Origin: Mycosarcoma maydis
Lineage: Eukaryota; Basidiomycota; Ustilaginomycetes; Ustilaginales
Reading direction: 5' to 3'
Assembly (NCBI RefSeq): GCF_000328475.2
Contig: NC_026492.1
Coordinates: forward strand, 186,001-250,000
DNA: 64,000 nt
In this document: in pieces, positions 1 to 10,297 of the stretch
How positions within the stretch are numbered: position 1 is the first letter of the stretch
Layout: every line of letters begins with the position of its first letter
Made by a program: the position numbers and the translations under genes
The notes under the pieces: model-generated
Databases searched by the model: none
What the model was told of the DNA's origin: nothing
Seen by the model: only the letters and a program-made list of their open reading frames with translations

Positions 1-293
1 TGTTGTTCTCTTGTGGCGGGCGACAAGCCGATAGAAGAAGAGCCGAGATGAGGTGAAATGAAGTCGACGCGGTCGAAGATCAGACGTGCAGAGCAGTTGG
101 GGCGCACAAAACAACGTAGTGAGCTGTTTCAATAGATGCGAGACTGTCCTAGCGCTCCGTCTTCTTCTTTCCTTCAAGCTTGGCGATATCGATGTCTAGG
201 CAAGAGAAGGTGGTAATGAGGATGGTAGAAGATGTAAAGAGAGAGCAAGAAGACGGTGTACCACGTCAGTTGATCTGAGCTCCGACATTCACA

Positions 294-319
294 GATTCAC
301 GATTCACGATTCACGATTT
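294..319. repeat. GATTCAC heptamer array
   Basis: Three consecutive GATTCAC units are followed by a partial GATTT. This belongs to the dispersed 7-bp family found in most spacers of this window. Confidence 0.85.
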
Positions 320-580
320 TGAAGCTGTTCGATGCAGTCATACACGTCAGCCCCACACGCTCACGCTCAAAATCCAGCTGCACGGCCACAGCATCACCGA
401 GCAACACCGTCCTAAAATCCACAACGCGAGACCCTTCCTCAGAGTCACCAACCAGTCGCGGCTTCATCACGTGCAATCGTGAATCACGAATCGGGATTCG
501 ACCATGCGACACGACTCGTCAAAGAATGTTACACCGTACATTTCTTCTAATAGAACCTGACGAAAATTTATGGGTTTTTT

Positions 581-620
581 GATTCGTGATTCGTGATTCG
601 TGATTCACGTGATTCATGAT
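581..620. repeat. GATTCGT/GATTCAC heptamer array
   Basis: Three GATTCGT units run directly into GATTCAC and the variant GATTCAT. Both alternative heptamers therefore occur in one array, in the RPS26 upstream region. Confidence 0.85.
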
Positions 621-1091
621 GCTAGTTGTGGGATTCTCAGTTCTTTCGGCGACACATTCTGACCCAAATTATATAGCTTATCACATGACCTCGCTCGAAG
701 AACGGCCGAGGTTTGGTCATTTAGATTTGGAGAGAAATTCTTTGACTTTAGGCTCTCTCTTCTTGTGGCTTGCACTCGCGCAGGCTCTGCGAGTGGGCGA
801 AGAGTTACAGAAGTACACAAGACACTGGCTTTGAGTCTGCCGCATCAGACTAAACAGAAGACAGCGTTGCTCACCGACACTCTGCGCGAGTGAGGGCAAA
901 TCGAGTGACAGTCGACCAGTGCGCTGTTTGAGCAGCAGTTCGTCAGCTAGCGACTGTAGTCAGCATCCAGCCAAATTAGCCAGAGCCAGAGAGAGCCAGA
1001 GCTAGAGCGAGAGAGAGCGAGTGTGTGTCAAGAACAGCCAAGCGCGCGCTCGACATCACCTTCTTGCTTCTCACCATCAAGACCATCCAAA

Positions 1092-2377
1092 ATGACTAAG
1101 AAGAGAAGATCCGGCGGGTAAGTTATCGACACACCTCGCAATGCATAGCATAGACATTGCAACAATACCAGATCACCACGCCGAGGCCCACCGCCAGCAT
1201 CAGCAGAGTCCAACCGCAGCCAAAGTCGAAGTCAGAAGTGCTTGTTCGGCATGATACTATAGCACACAAATCACATCCAACAGAGAGCATCGAGGCGTCT
1301 GTATGAGCCATTGCTCTTCAGTACGCTGGCGAGCTCAGCTCAGCTCAGCTCGGCAAGCTGAAGGCTACTACCATGATCCAGACGACATTCACTTGGCGCC
1401 TTCTGTGTGATTGCAGGTGTCAAGAGGCGCAGAAGAGCATGGTACATGTACCGCTTCATCATTAGCTCGCGCCTACTATGCGACTGCACGGCCACAGCCA
1501 GGATACGGGACGGATCAGAAAGACAGCAGAACGTGGATGGGCAAGCAGGTTCTGCTTCAATCAAACGAGAACAAGTCGAATCAGCTTCCACGATGTGACA
1601 GAGCAGATAACCGATCAGCTGTGATCGCGATGATCTAAGCGCTCCAACAGCTTCTGGGGTCACACCACATCGGAGGTGATGTCGGATGTGCCTGAAGGCT
1701 CAACTCTGCAAATCCACTTTGATGGGAACATGGCAAGACTCTCTTCGATTTGGCTCGGCCATGTCTCGCTCTTCCCATCGCTTTCCTTTCTGCCGTCAAT
1801 GGATCGATGCACCACATCCTGTTCGAAGGATTTTTGCTTCCTGTTGCTTGACCATGCTCGACCTACCGACAACGACACATGTGCATGACTCAGCTCCGGC
1901 ATAAGGCGAGGCTCAGCGTCTAGCCCTTGGCGTGTGATTCGGTTGTTGCAACTATCGACGTTCCTGCGACCAAAGATTTCCAGCGCATGTTTGCTCACAC
2001 CTATCCCCATTTCTTGTTATTTCGTCATGCACAGCCGCAACAAGTCCGGCCGAGGCCACGTCACTTTTGTGCGATGCTCCAACTGTGCTCGCGCGGTGCC
2101 CAAGGACAAGGCTATCAAGCGCTTCACTGTTCGCAACATTGTTGAGGCTGCTGCCATCCGTGATCTTTCCGAGGCTTCGGTGTACCAGGAGTACGCTCTG
2201 CCCAAGCTGTACATCAAGGTGGTCTACTGTGTCTCGTGCGCGATTCACGCTCACATTGTGCGTGTGCGATCGCGCGAGGGTCGTCGCAGCCGTCTGCCCC
2301 CTCCTCGTGTTCGCTACAACAAGGACGGCAAGAAGATCAACCCCGCCGTTGCCCAGCTCCAGGCCAGCCGCGCTTAA
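1092..2377 (+). CDS. RPS26: 40S ribosomal protein S26 (eS26)
   Basis: Structural protein of the small cytosolic ribosomal subunit, near the mRNA exit channel. There are two exons. Exon 1, 1092-1117, encodes MTKKRRSG and ends at a GTAAGT donor. Exon 2, 2035-2377, begins after a CAG acceptor; the junction codon GG+C restores [10 protein letters not shown], the usual start of the family. The product is 122 residues, close to the family's normal ~119. The two cysteine pairs of the zinc site are visible as CSNC near residue 23 and CVSC near residue 74. The C-terminal tail is basic, then alanine-rich, as in other fungi. The start is fixed by the conserved MTKKRR. The 917-bp intron is unusually long for this genome, but a first intron just after the start is typical of fungal ribosomal protein genes. 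Confidence 0.95.
1118..2034 (+). other. RPS26 intron 1 (917 bp)
   Basis: Bounded by GTAAGT at 1118 and ATGCACAG ending at 2034. It contains no recognised coding sequence. An antisense open frame at 1660-2010 shows no known motif. I looked for box C/D snoRNA elements (RTGATGA with CTGA) and found only imperfect, badly spaced matches. Confidence 0.8.
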
Positions 2378-2860
2378 TCGATCCGTTTTCGCGCTGCCTT
2401 GACCCTTGCTTGTCTCCCTTGTACTTTTCTTCTCCAGACTCACCTCGTATCATCAACGTGTTAGTCTCACAAAATGTCATCACCCTCTTCTCCTTTGTTG
2501 GTGAAGAAATGACACTCATACACAACCTAAGCAAATGCCATCATCTCTTTTCTCCGAAATCTTGATTGTAGCTCACATCTTGTAGTTGATCATTTGAAGC
2601 GTTGTACAAGCCTCAAGTGGATCAACGCTGGAAGCACACGGACTGATTGCAAGAGGTGTGAGATGGGTGGCGAGGCGTCAGAGCTGTTTGAGTTGTGTAG
2701 ACTGGTCAGTTGGATCCAAACGACGGGCAATCACGAAGGGAATGGCACGCTTAGGTTGTGTCGATGTACTGTATTGTTGTGACTCTTGAGTTCCAATTGG
2801 CCACGGATCGCTGAGGCCAAGCGGATGGTAAAAGTGAGTGTGATGTGATGTACGCTCTGC
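2378..2860. other. Convergent 3' spacer RPS26 / CFT1
   Basis: This holds the two 3' untranslated regions, from the RPS26 stop (2377) to the CFT1 stop (2861 on the minus strand). No gene or heptamer array was seen. Confidence 0.6.
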
Positions 2861-5800
2861 TTACACGCGTTCGAAACCGGATCGTAGGCGGGACAAGTCC
2901 TTGAGGACCAACTGGACACGCTTGTGTTGCGAGAGGAGACGGAGGTGGTCCTGTTTTTGGAAATCGTCATGGTCACTGTCTTGGTGATGGATATCATCAG
3001 GCTGGTCTGTGTCGGGATGGAGCGCGTCGCGTTTGCGCTTGGGTGGCTTGAGATTGTCGAGGCCATCCCACATTCCAACGAGCGTCTTGACGGCTTCGAG
3101 CATCTTGGGTCTGCTGAGTCGCATGAACTCGTCCAACAGCCTTGCATCTAGTACACCCTTGACGAGCGCGCGTGGCACGTAATCATTGCGGACCATCCGG
3201 AACGATCTCGGGTTCAGCGCAGCCGTGTGCATCACCGACCGCACTAATTGGCCCTGCAAAAGATGCAAACGCTTGCCCACCTTTTCATCGACAGCAGCAA
3301 CGCTTTCTACGGACCCATTGGCTTTTGCAAAGACCACCTTGTTTCGCAACGTCTCCCTACCCCGCAGCTCGGAATCCGACAGCCAACGACCACTGCACTC
3401 GACTCTCGCCACCGCTTCCGACGTTGTCTGGAACTCGCTCCTCAACACGAGCTTCTTACCACCCACCGCCAGATGCGGCGCATACTCGTACAATCTTATC
3501 ACTCCCGCCGACGCCTCCATGCTCGCATCGCCACCGAGTCTAGACCCACTTATCGAAAGCATCGAGACCTTTTCATCACGGACCAAAAACGCGCCCACCC
3601 CCACACACCCATCCTCGGCCTTGGCGAGCTCGACAAATTTGTACGGATCCTCCTGAAACGCCCACAAGCCCAACCCACGCTTACAGTCGCCCAACAGCAC
3701 CAGGTTCTTGACCACCTCGATGCTGGTGATGTAGAAGGGACAGTCCAGAAACGCGATCGAGATAAGCCATTCTTGCTTTTCTAACGCTCGAACGTAGAGC
3801 TTCTGACCACAAGTGCTGATCAGGTATCCGTTGATATGCGAAATCGCCGTAACCGGCGCACGCGAATCGTCGCGACAAACCAGCTTCAGCCGTAAGTCTG
3901 ATCCCAGCTCCGAGGCAGCCGAAACGACCGAGATGATCTCAAACAGGTAGACGCTGCCCTTGGCAGTGCGATCCTCGCCGTGGAACGTCGTCGTTCCAGC
4001 CGCCACGAACTGCTTCCTGCCCGACACGGTCGAAGGTGAATCCAGAGTGACGATTTCGAGCGAAGTCACGGTTTCGTTGGCTTCAAACTCATAACCGTCC
4101 ACAGGCGTGCTGCCATGTTGCGAGATAAACAATTCCAGCGATCCACGTTGCGAGACGCTCGGATAAAGCGTCGAGTTCGGCTGTTCGTCATGAATCGCTT
4201 CACCGTCTTCGTCGAACAGCATAAACCGACAGGGCGACACCGATGCGGCAATCACAGTCGAGGTAGGATCGTGCGCTACTACGTTTGTATATTCGCGCCC
4301 TGTGCGGACCACGCTGGATGGCCAGGCGGTGGAAGAGTCAAGACCTGCAGGGAGTCGGCCCAGATAGAGTCGGCCCGCACGATCGCAGAAGACAAAATCG
4401 GCGTTAACCGACCCAGTGCTGGCGAGCGGGGCAGAGATCGATGCAAGACTAGAAAGATCTCTGTCCGGCCAATCCAACAGTCGATATCCGCCCGCTTCCG
4501 TCCAGCACAACACGCTCGCTTGCGCTTCTCGACCTCCGCCAAGAACCACGAATGCGTTGGAACTCGCTCCATGATGCTCGACACGAGCAGCAATCATACA
4601 CGCTTCGAGTTGCACAGCTCCCGATCTGTAGACCGTTGAAGTGCCTGAGTCCGAATCGAACGATCGAGCCCCACCGGCTGGCACTGACAGCATCAGCACA
4701 AACACCTTGTTAAACGTGAGTCGCCACGCCTTTTCGCGGCGCTCTCGGTCTGCTTGAGATTTCAACTTTTCCACTTCGTCAGCAGACGCCCATGCGTTGC
4801 TGCGATAGATGACGAGAAAGTGGTCGCTGGTAAGTGAGACGATGCAGAGCATGTCACCAATGTGCCGAGCCACTGCCATCGTCAGCACGGCTTTCTGCTC
4901 GGGCGCAAGTTCGGCGTGTCCGTGCTGCTCGTATCGCAACCTTTGCGGTTGCGCGGAGAGGCTAGCGTTCTGCCAGACGAGCTCAACCTCAGGAAGCGAC
5001 CAGATGCGGCTCACGCCGTCCGAGTCTAACACGAAGAGGTAACAAGGAGCCAATTCGGCTAATGACGCTTTGCCTCCGTTGAGATGCTTGCGGTCGCCAT
5101 TGGCAGGAAGCGCAGGCGGGCGTGGGGGCTCTTCATCGTCCTCACCGTAGTCAACCTCTTCATCATCGTTCGGCCAGGACGATAGGGCGCGGGGTGCAGC
5201 TACAGACTTGTTAGCGGATGGCGCTAGTTTGGTGGGCGCATTTGCATCGGAACTCGATCCTCGAGCCCGCTCCATATCGCCGTAGGAATCTCTGAAAACA
5301 TTCGCAGAGAGAACCGCCGAAGTCGTACCCAGAGCTGTGGACACATCGACCAATTCAAATTGTGACTGCGACGCATCGTATCTGTACAGCAAAGTAGCGC
5401 CTTCCGAGGTGTGTACAACAGCGAACTGGTCTGCGTCCAAACTGGCATGGAGAATGGTACCCTGATCCGGGTCGATGACCACCGTCTCGCTGAGCACGTC
5501 GAATGAATCCAGAGACAAGATTTGCAGGTTGTTTGCTGTGATACGTGCTACCGCATCTCCACCCACAAGTCCACCAGCGCAGATTGTCGCACCTTCCGAG
5601 AGCTGTTTGATGTCGGTGTAGACGGCTTGCTGCTGCGACGACGTTGGGTTGCGAATCTGCGCTGAACATGAGAATGCGATGGAAGAGTCGGTGCTCGATC
5701 GCGAGCCGATCATGCGTATGCTTCCGTGAGAGTCACTGCCGACGACAAACACCTTGGAAAACGCGGGCACAGATTCGTCGGAATGGCCTGCCTGCTCTTT

Positions 5801-7654
5801 TGACGACGTGGCCGCCACAAGCTCTCGACGAGACTCTGGCACGAATCGAGGATCCAAGTAGACAAGACCAGCTTGGTTGCCGGAACCACAAGCGCCTACC
5901 AGACCGTAGCGTTTGGACGAACCCGGCTCGTCAGTGGTGAGCTTACGTCTAGTAAAGCTGTGGAGTCCACCGTAGGAGCGAATCTGGTCGACCTTGGATA
6001 CAGTGATGACGGTCTGCTCCTTGGTAGCGCTCTTTGCTTTTGTGCTACCGAAAACATCCGAGGTGCCGTAGAGGTCGTCATCCAGGTCGAGGTCCATGTC
6101 GTTGATGGAGGTGGGGGCAAGCTCTTCCTTGATTTGGTCGGCTTGTACCTCGTCGTCCTGTCTCAAAGGCTTTTTGACAGGTACCAGATGGTAGAGAGAC
6201 GAATCGCCGGCCATGGAGGCACAGAAGAGCATGTCGGCAACGGAGTCTGCGTGCAAACTCGAGGTGACAATGTCACGATGCGATGCGACAGCGAGGCAGG
6301 AAGGCGGTGGACCTGTAGCGTCGACAAGATCTTGTGAAGCGGGGAAGGATTCTTGCATGCGCTCGAGACGGATCCCTTCGACGCTTCGGCCATCCGTCTG
6401 GCAACGGAAGCGATAGATTTCACCGTTGACGAGGGTGAGTACACCCTGTGTTTTAGAGGTGAAGACGAGCTGAGAGCCTTGCAGGTCGGCAATGTCGCTC
6501 AACTCGAGAATGGACTCGGGTTCGATAGCTGACGTGGTCTTGAACCACTGGTTGAGGGCTGTCACCATGACCCTACCGCTCTGGTCGACGTGAAGGAGGG
6601 AAGACATGCAGACTACGATAACACCTCCCAGCGTCTGTGGGCAGGCGACCATGTAGAGGCAGTCGTATGGGAGTGGTGTACTCGTAGTAACGACAGGATG
6701 TGCAGATCGAGCAGTCCCATCGTCCAAAGCCTCGGCGGAAGAGCTGAAGGTGGCGCCGTCGAGCGATGCGGAAAGGTCGAGAGTGAAGAGATATACGGAA
6801 AAAGTGTCTTTGCGTTCGGATAAGAGGCCGGTCCAGGTGGGGTTATGCGAGAAGAGGACGGCAACTGTAGGCTTCTGAAAGCCAGGAAGAAAGCAAAAGT
6901 GCTTGAGGTTACGGATTTTGGGGTCGACTTCACGCATGGTAAGTACGAACGAGGGCGAGTAGGGCAAACTCTGCAGATCAGCAGCAGCTACTACGGCTGC
7001 TACATCGTCTTTAGCGATCTCGAGATGGTCGTCCAAGTCAAAGTCGAAATCTGCTGCATCACGATAGAAGGGAAGGATGGCCAGTGAGTCGTGTGGAAGG
7101 AGCAAGGCAGCACATCTCGACAAGGGATCGACGTTGAGGATGGGATGAAAGAGGTGCGGCGCAAGGTTGAGCAGCTGGGGAGCACGTTCGTAGGTGTGAA
7201 TCGAGATGGTCTCGAGATCGTCGATCGCATCGTTCCATTCTAGCAGTGCAAGCTTGGCATCCTTGAAGGAGACGAGCAGACGGTCACGGTTGTCCTTGTC
7301 GCTAGCGAGGGTTTGCACACGCTGCAATCCGGTGACGGCGCCAAAGAGGGTGTGGTTGCGAGAAATAACGAGATTTTTGTGCGAGCAGGCGGAAGTATTT
7401 GAAGAGACAGATGATGTTGCAGTGTGACGGCTGATACCGGGGATGGTCGAAGCGGAAGCATGTGGCTGCCCATAGACATCGTAGATCGTGAGCACATCGT
7501 CGCGAGCTGTAACGAGTTGAGTCTGAAGACGCCCTCGATGCTGGTACGCCTGTTGTGAGGTGGAAGGGGCGGGGCTGTGATAGTGCAAATGAAGGAAGAT
7601 AGCATGGCTACAGCCTGATGGAGCGAGCTCTTGGTGGTGATATCCGCTCGCCAT
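2861..7654 (-). CDS. CFT1: Cleavage/polyadenylation factor subunit CFT1 (CPSF160)
   Basis: Largest scaffold of the nuclear CPF/CPSF complex, which recognises the polyadenylation signal and couples cleavage with poly(A) addition. It is intronless and 1597 residues long, versus about 1360-1440 in yeast and human; the excess is in low-complexity inserts. The N-terminal part (to about residue 560) has the MMS1-type beta-propeller character, starting with a LVTARDDVLTIYDV strand pair. An acidic insert with DDEEVDYGEDDEEP lies near residue 838. The CPSF-A C-terminal module follows from roughly residue 1150, with AISHINGYLISTCGQKLYV near 1280 and the end FERV. The start at 7654 is the first ATG before the first propeller strand. 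Divergent from the WW protein across 833 bp. Identity rests on overall family resemblance. Confidence 0.88.
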   Translation of the reverse strand: MASGYHHQELAPSGCSHAIFLHLHYHSPAPSTSQQAYQHRGRLQTQLVTARDDVLTIYDVYGQPHASASTIPGISRHTATSSVSSNTSACSHKNLVISRNHTLFGAVTGLQRVQTLASDKDNRDRLLVSFKDAKLALLEWNDAIDDLETISIHTYERAPQLLNLAPHLFHPILNVDPLSRCAALLLPHDSLAILPFYRDAADFDFDLDDHLEIAKDDVAAVVAAADLQSLPYSPSFVLTMREVDPKIRNLKHFCFLPGFQKPTVAVLFSHNPTWTGLLSERKDTFSVYLFTLDLSASLDGATFSSSAEALDDGTARSAHPVVTTSTPLPYDCLYMVACPQTLGGVIVVCMSSLLHVDQSGRVMVTALNQWFKTTSAIEPESILELSDIADLQGSQLVFTSKTQGVLTLVNGEIYRFRCQTDGRSVEGIRLERMQESFPASQDLVDATGPPPSCLAVASHRDIVTSSLHADSVADMLFCASMAGDSSLYHLVPVKKPLRQDDEVQADQIKEELAPTSINDMDLDLDDDLYGTSDVFGSTKAKSATKEQTVITVSKVDQIRSYGGLHSFTRRKLTTDEPGSSKRYGLVGACGSGNQAGLVYLDPRFVPESRRELVAATSSKEQAGHSDESVPAFSKVFVVGSDSHGSIRMIGSRSSTDSSIAFSCSAQIRNPTSSQQQAVYTDIKQLSEGATICAGGLVGGDAVARITANNLQILSLDSFDVLSETVVIDPDQGTILHASLDADQFAVVHTSEGATLLYRYDASQSQFELVDVSTALGTTSAVLSANVFRDSYGDMERARGSSSDANAPTKLAPSANKSVAAPRALSSWPNDDEEVDYGEDDEEPPRPPALPANGDRKHLNGGKASLAELAPCYLFVLDSDGVSRIWSLPEVELVWQNASLSAQPQRLRYEQHGHAELAPEQKAVLTMAVARHIGDMLCIVSLTSDHFLVIYRSNAWASADEVEKLKSQADRERREKAWRLTFNKVFVLMLSVPAGGARSFDSDSGTSTVYRSGAVQLEACMIAARVEHHGASSNAFVVLGGGREAQASVLCWTEAGGYRLLDWPDRDLSSLASISAPLASTGSVNADFVFCDRAGRLYLGRLPAGLDSSTAWPSSVVRTGREYTNVVAHDPTSTVIAASVSPCRFMLFDEDGEAIHDEQPNSTLYPSVSQRGSLELFISQHGSTPVDGYEFEANETVTSLEIVTLDSPSTVSGRKQFVAAGTTTFHGEDRTAKGSVYLFEIISVVSAASELGSDLRLKLVCRDDSRAPVTAISHINGYLISTCGQKLYVRALEKQEWLISIAFLDCPFYITSIEVVKNLVLLGDCKRGLGLWAFQEDPYKFVELAKAEDGCVGVGAFLVRDEKVSMLSISGSRLGGDASMEASAGVIRLYEYAPHLAVGGKKLVLRSEFQTTSEAVARVECSGRWLSDSELRGRETLRNKVVFAKANGSVESVAAVDEKVGKRLHLLQGQLVRSVMHTAALNPRSFRMVRNDYVPRALVKGVLDARLLDEFMRLSRPKMLEAVKTLVGMWDGLDNLKPPKRKRDALHPDTDQPDDIHHQDSDHDDFQKQDHLRLLSQHKRVQLVLKDLSRLRSGFERV

Positions 7655-7851
7655 GCTGTGTGTGATGACAAATGTTGATGGAGTCGGAGCACGCTTTGTG
7701 CTGTTTCTAAGCCTGTCGTAAGCTGTCGTATAGAATTCGAGAGGTCGCAGGCGAAAAAAGAGTAGGGCACACGAGGGTCGAAGTAGCGTGTCTGATGGTT
7801 GCTAGACAGAGACGGCAGCTATGCGTGTGTGAGTGATGAAAGAAATGGTCA

Positions 7852-7889
7852 AGGAGCTGAGCAAGAACACAGGAGCTGAGCAAGAACAC
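7852..7889. repeat. 19-bp perfect tandem duplication
   Basis: The unit AGGAGCTGAGCAAGAACAC occurs twice back to back (7852-7870 and 7871-7889), upstream of the CFT1 start. Confidence 0.9.
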
Positions 7890-8151
7890 ACGACGTCAAA
7901 GTTGGAAGCTCTGCTGTCCAACACCACCAGCCCTCAGCTTTGAACCGACTTCCGAGAATCACGAATTGTGAACCGACTGAACCACAGACGAGAAAAGCCA
8001 AGACAAAGTCACGAATCGTGAATCAAGTCACAAAGCACCGTGCACGCCGCACCGTGTGCCGTGTGCCGTATGCCGTGTGCGCTACGGTGCAGCTGTTAAG
8101 CCAAAGGCGGGATCTGTGGACACTCACAAACAAGCACGAAGAACATGGAAA

Positions 8152-8207
8152 ATTCACGATTCACAATTTGCGATTCGTGATTATTCGTGATTCGTGATTT
8201 TGTGATT
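8152..8207. repeat. Heptamer array (GATTCAC/GATTCGT)
   Basis: Mixed GATTCAC and GATTCGT units with spacer variants such as ATTATTCGTGATT, about 280 bp upstream of the WW gene. Confidence 0.85.
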
Positions 8208-8487
8208 GCATTCACCGTGTCAAATTACGACGCGTCTGGCTTGTGCCTCTGTGCCTGAAGCGGCTTTGCTCGTCAAACGAGAAAAGAGGGTCTGAAGAGA
8301 GCTGCGATTGACTAGAGCAGCACACTTGCGATGTTGGGGGAGGCCCAACTTGAATTCCTCCTCTCTTTACTCGTCCACGCTCGATCAGCTCCGGACCAGC
8401 ACCCGTCACCATCAAACTTGGACTCACACGGATCGATCTGGAAAGTCGTTGACTGCCAAAGTGGATCGTTAGATAGACGTAGGAATC

Positions 8488-10221
8488 ATGCTCGAAGACG
8501 AAGAAGCCATCGATTACGGCGAGGAGGAGCTGGTTGCACCCGTCGCTGGTCAGGATGAGGTGGGCATCATCCCCGACAATTTGGCCGCACGCTCTGAAGA
8601 TTCCAAAGGTGCGACTCTAAAAGAGGAGTCCACGCCGTCAACACTAGTAATCACTCACGACGGAGCCGCTCCTTCAGCTACAACAGCCGTCAGCGATGAC
8701 GCAGCAGCTGTTGCATCGAGGCTTGAAAAAGAGCGTACAGAGGACTCTAAAGAGGACTCTGATGTGCAAGCCGAGGATACGCAGCCAGAGCATGAAGTAC
8801 GCGGTCAGCGAGCCAGTGTAACAGCTTGCTCATCCACCGATGCCGACAGGAGCGCCGACGTGCCCAAACAGATGGATGCTGCTGGTGATGGTGAATGTAC
8901 ACCAGAAGACCTGCTACCTGGCTGGATACCCATCAAGTCCCGCTCTGGTCAAGGCGAAGTGTATTACTACAACGAAGATACGGGTGAGAGCAGGTGGACC
9001 AAACCGATCGCCTCGTCACAGTCCGGCACCAAAGGTGACTCGAAACGGACCGCGGCCTTGAGTAGTAGTGATCGGCCGCAACAGCAGCAACAGAAGCAAC
9101 AGCAGCCGAAGAAAAAAAAGAAAAAGAAGTCACAACGCGCCAGGGACGCTGAAAAGGCCAAGATTGTGGCTGCAGCAGCCAAAGAGCAGCAATCTTGGCA
9201 ACACCGACGCGGTGGACGCGATTCTGGACCTACTGCGGCACAAGCGAAGCAGCCGGATGTTGAGCGAAAGCAGGATGTACCCAAGGACAGCAAGGGAGGC
9301 AAGCAGCAGCGACAGAAGGACAAAGCGTCGCAGGGCATCAGTATCAAAGGTGCCGCTCAGCGTCAGACGGAGCCCGCCGACTCGGGAAAGGAAGCAGCGT
9401 CCAAGCAGAACCAACAACAGCGATCGAACGGCGCACAGCCAAAACAAGAGGGGCCCAAAGGAAAGCGCAAGCACGGCAACAAAGGAGGTGCAAACGACAA
9501 CGAAAAGCGTCATGAAAAGGAAGGGTTGTCCAAGCAAGCATCCAAGAGTGAATCAAATCGACGAGAGAGCGGCAGAGACGATGCAAAGCGTCAGCGTATG
9601 GATCGAGACGATCGTGGCCAGGAGGAGGGTGGAGGTGGAGCTCGTGCGACGAGCAGTTGGTCAGCAGACGCCGCACCGCGAGATCGTAAGAAAGCGGACT
9701 TTTGGCGTCCTGGAGGCGACAGTGCAAGAGCGGCGGCAAAATACGCAGACAGCGACCGACGGGAAGGCGATTCGTCGACGCGCGATCAAGCAAGCAAGCG
9801 AGAAGCTGCGACGTCAGCCGACCGAAGACGCGCAGACGGAGATGCTCGAGAGCGACAAGGCGATCGGAGGGATGACCATCGTCGAGACAAGGGCCGTGAG
9901 CGTGATCGGGAGCGCGATCAGGATGGGCGCACTACATCCAGAAGGAACGAGACGTCGGACAAGCCAAAAGCGAGTGGGGACTCGGACTCGAGAGCAGCCA
10001 AGGATGGAAGTACAAGGGCGGCGTTGAACGGCAATGGAAACGACAGCGCCAGGAACGGAAAAGGGAGCCGCAACGATCGGGGCACAAACGATGGCCGAGC
10101 TTCACAGCAGCAAAGACAACGCGGAGCCAAGGGACAGCCGCACGAACTCAGCTCGATCAATTCGACCCACTCGAACCACAAGCGTCAATGGGGAGGAGCG
10201 GCTTCCAAGCCAGCACCGTAA
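8488..10221 (+). CDS. WW-domain protein with long charged tail
   Basis: 577 residues, no intron. The N-terminus is acidic (EDEEAIDYGEEEL, residues 3-15). One WW domain spans about residues 142-173, with both signature tryptophans (W146, W170), the YYYN strand and the terminal P; such domains bind proline-rich peptides. After it come poly-Q/poly-K stretches (about residues 194-215) and then 350 residues of disordered D/R/E/K/S-rich sequence resembling the charged tails of splicing and 3'-end-processing proteins. No catalytic domain is seen. By analogy with WW proteins such as PRP40 or PQBP1 a nuclear RNA-processing role is plausible but inferred. Divergent from CFT1; its 3' end faces ALG14 with only 76 bp between stops. 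I do not recognise a specific named gene. Confidence 0.75.
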   Translation: MLEDEEAIDYGEEELVAPVAGQDEVGIIPDNLAARSEDSKGATLKEESTPSTLVITHDGAAPSATTAVSDDAAAVASRLEKERTEDSKEDSDVQAEDTQPEHEVRGQRASVTACSSTDADRSADVPKQMDAAGDGECTPEDLLPGWIPIKSRSGQGEVYYYNEDTGESRWTKPIASSQSGTKGDSKRTAALSSSDRPQQQQQKQQQPKKKKKKKSQRARDAEKAKIVAAAAKEQQSWQHRRGGRDSGPTAAQAKQPDVERKQDVPKDSKGGKQQRQKDKASQGISIKGAAQRQTEPADSGKEAASKQNQQQRSNGAQPKQEGPKGKRKHGNKGGANDNEKRHEKEGLSKQASKSESNRRESGRDDAKRQRMDRDDRGQEEGGGGARATSSWSADAAPRDRKKADFWRPGGDSARAAAKYADSDRREGDSSTRDQASKREAATSADRRRADGDARERQGDRRDDHRRDKGRERDRERDQDGRTTSRRNETSDKPKASGDSDSRAAKDGSTRAALNGNGNDSARNGKGSRNDRGTNDGRASQQQRQRGAKGQPHELSSINSTHSNHKRQWGGAASKPAP

Positions 10222-10297
10222 AGCTCTATTTGTTGAGCACAAGTATGCAAAGCGAATGCACTTTCAGGATGGAAGTTGTGCCTGTGGAAGATACACT

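Larger units (their letters stand above)
1..1091. other. Spacer / RPS26 upstream region
   Basis: No gene is recognised here. Copies of the GATTCAC/GATTCGT heptamer family lie at about 294-319, 479-500 and 581-620. On the minus strand, 195 down to 149 could be a short terminal exon: an acceptor-like CTTGCCTAG is followed by a frame reading DIDIAKLEGKKKTER and a TAG stop. No convincing upstream exon was found, so it is not called as a gene. The last 100 bases before the RPS26 start are rich in GAGAGAGCCAGAG-like purine repeats and probably belong to its promoter or leader. Confidence 0.5.
7655..8487. other. Divergent promoter region CFT1 / WW protein
   Basis: No gene seen. It contains a 19-bp perfect tandem duplication (7852-7889), several isolated CACGAATCGTGAATC-type copies (7955-8030), a run of CGTGTGC-like steps (8046-8090), and a heptamer array at 8152-8207. 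Confidence 0.6.

Noticed and set aside
1660..2010. Antisense open frame in the RPS26 intron
   Set aside because: No motif, no similarity, and located wholly in an intron; likely chance.
9068..10027. Plus-strand open frame (319 codons) inside the WW gene
   Set aside because: Alternative frame of the charged repetitive tail, no domain; the called frame contains the WW domain.
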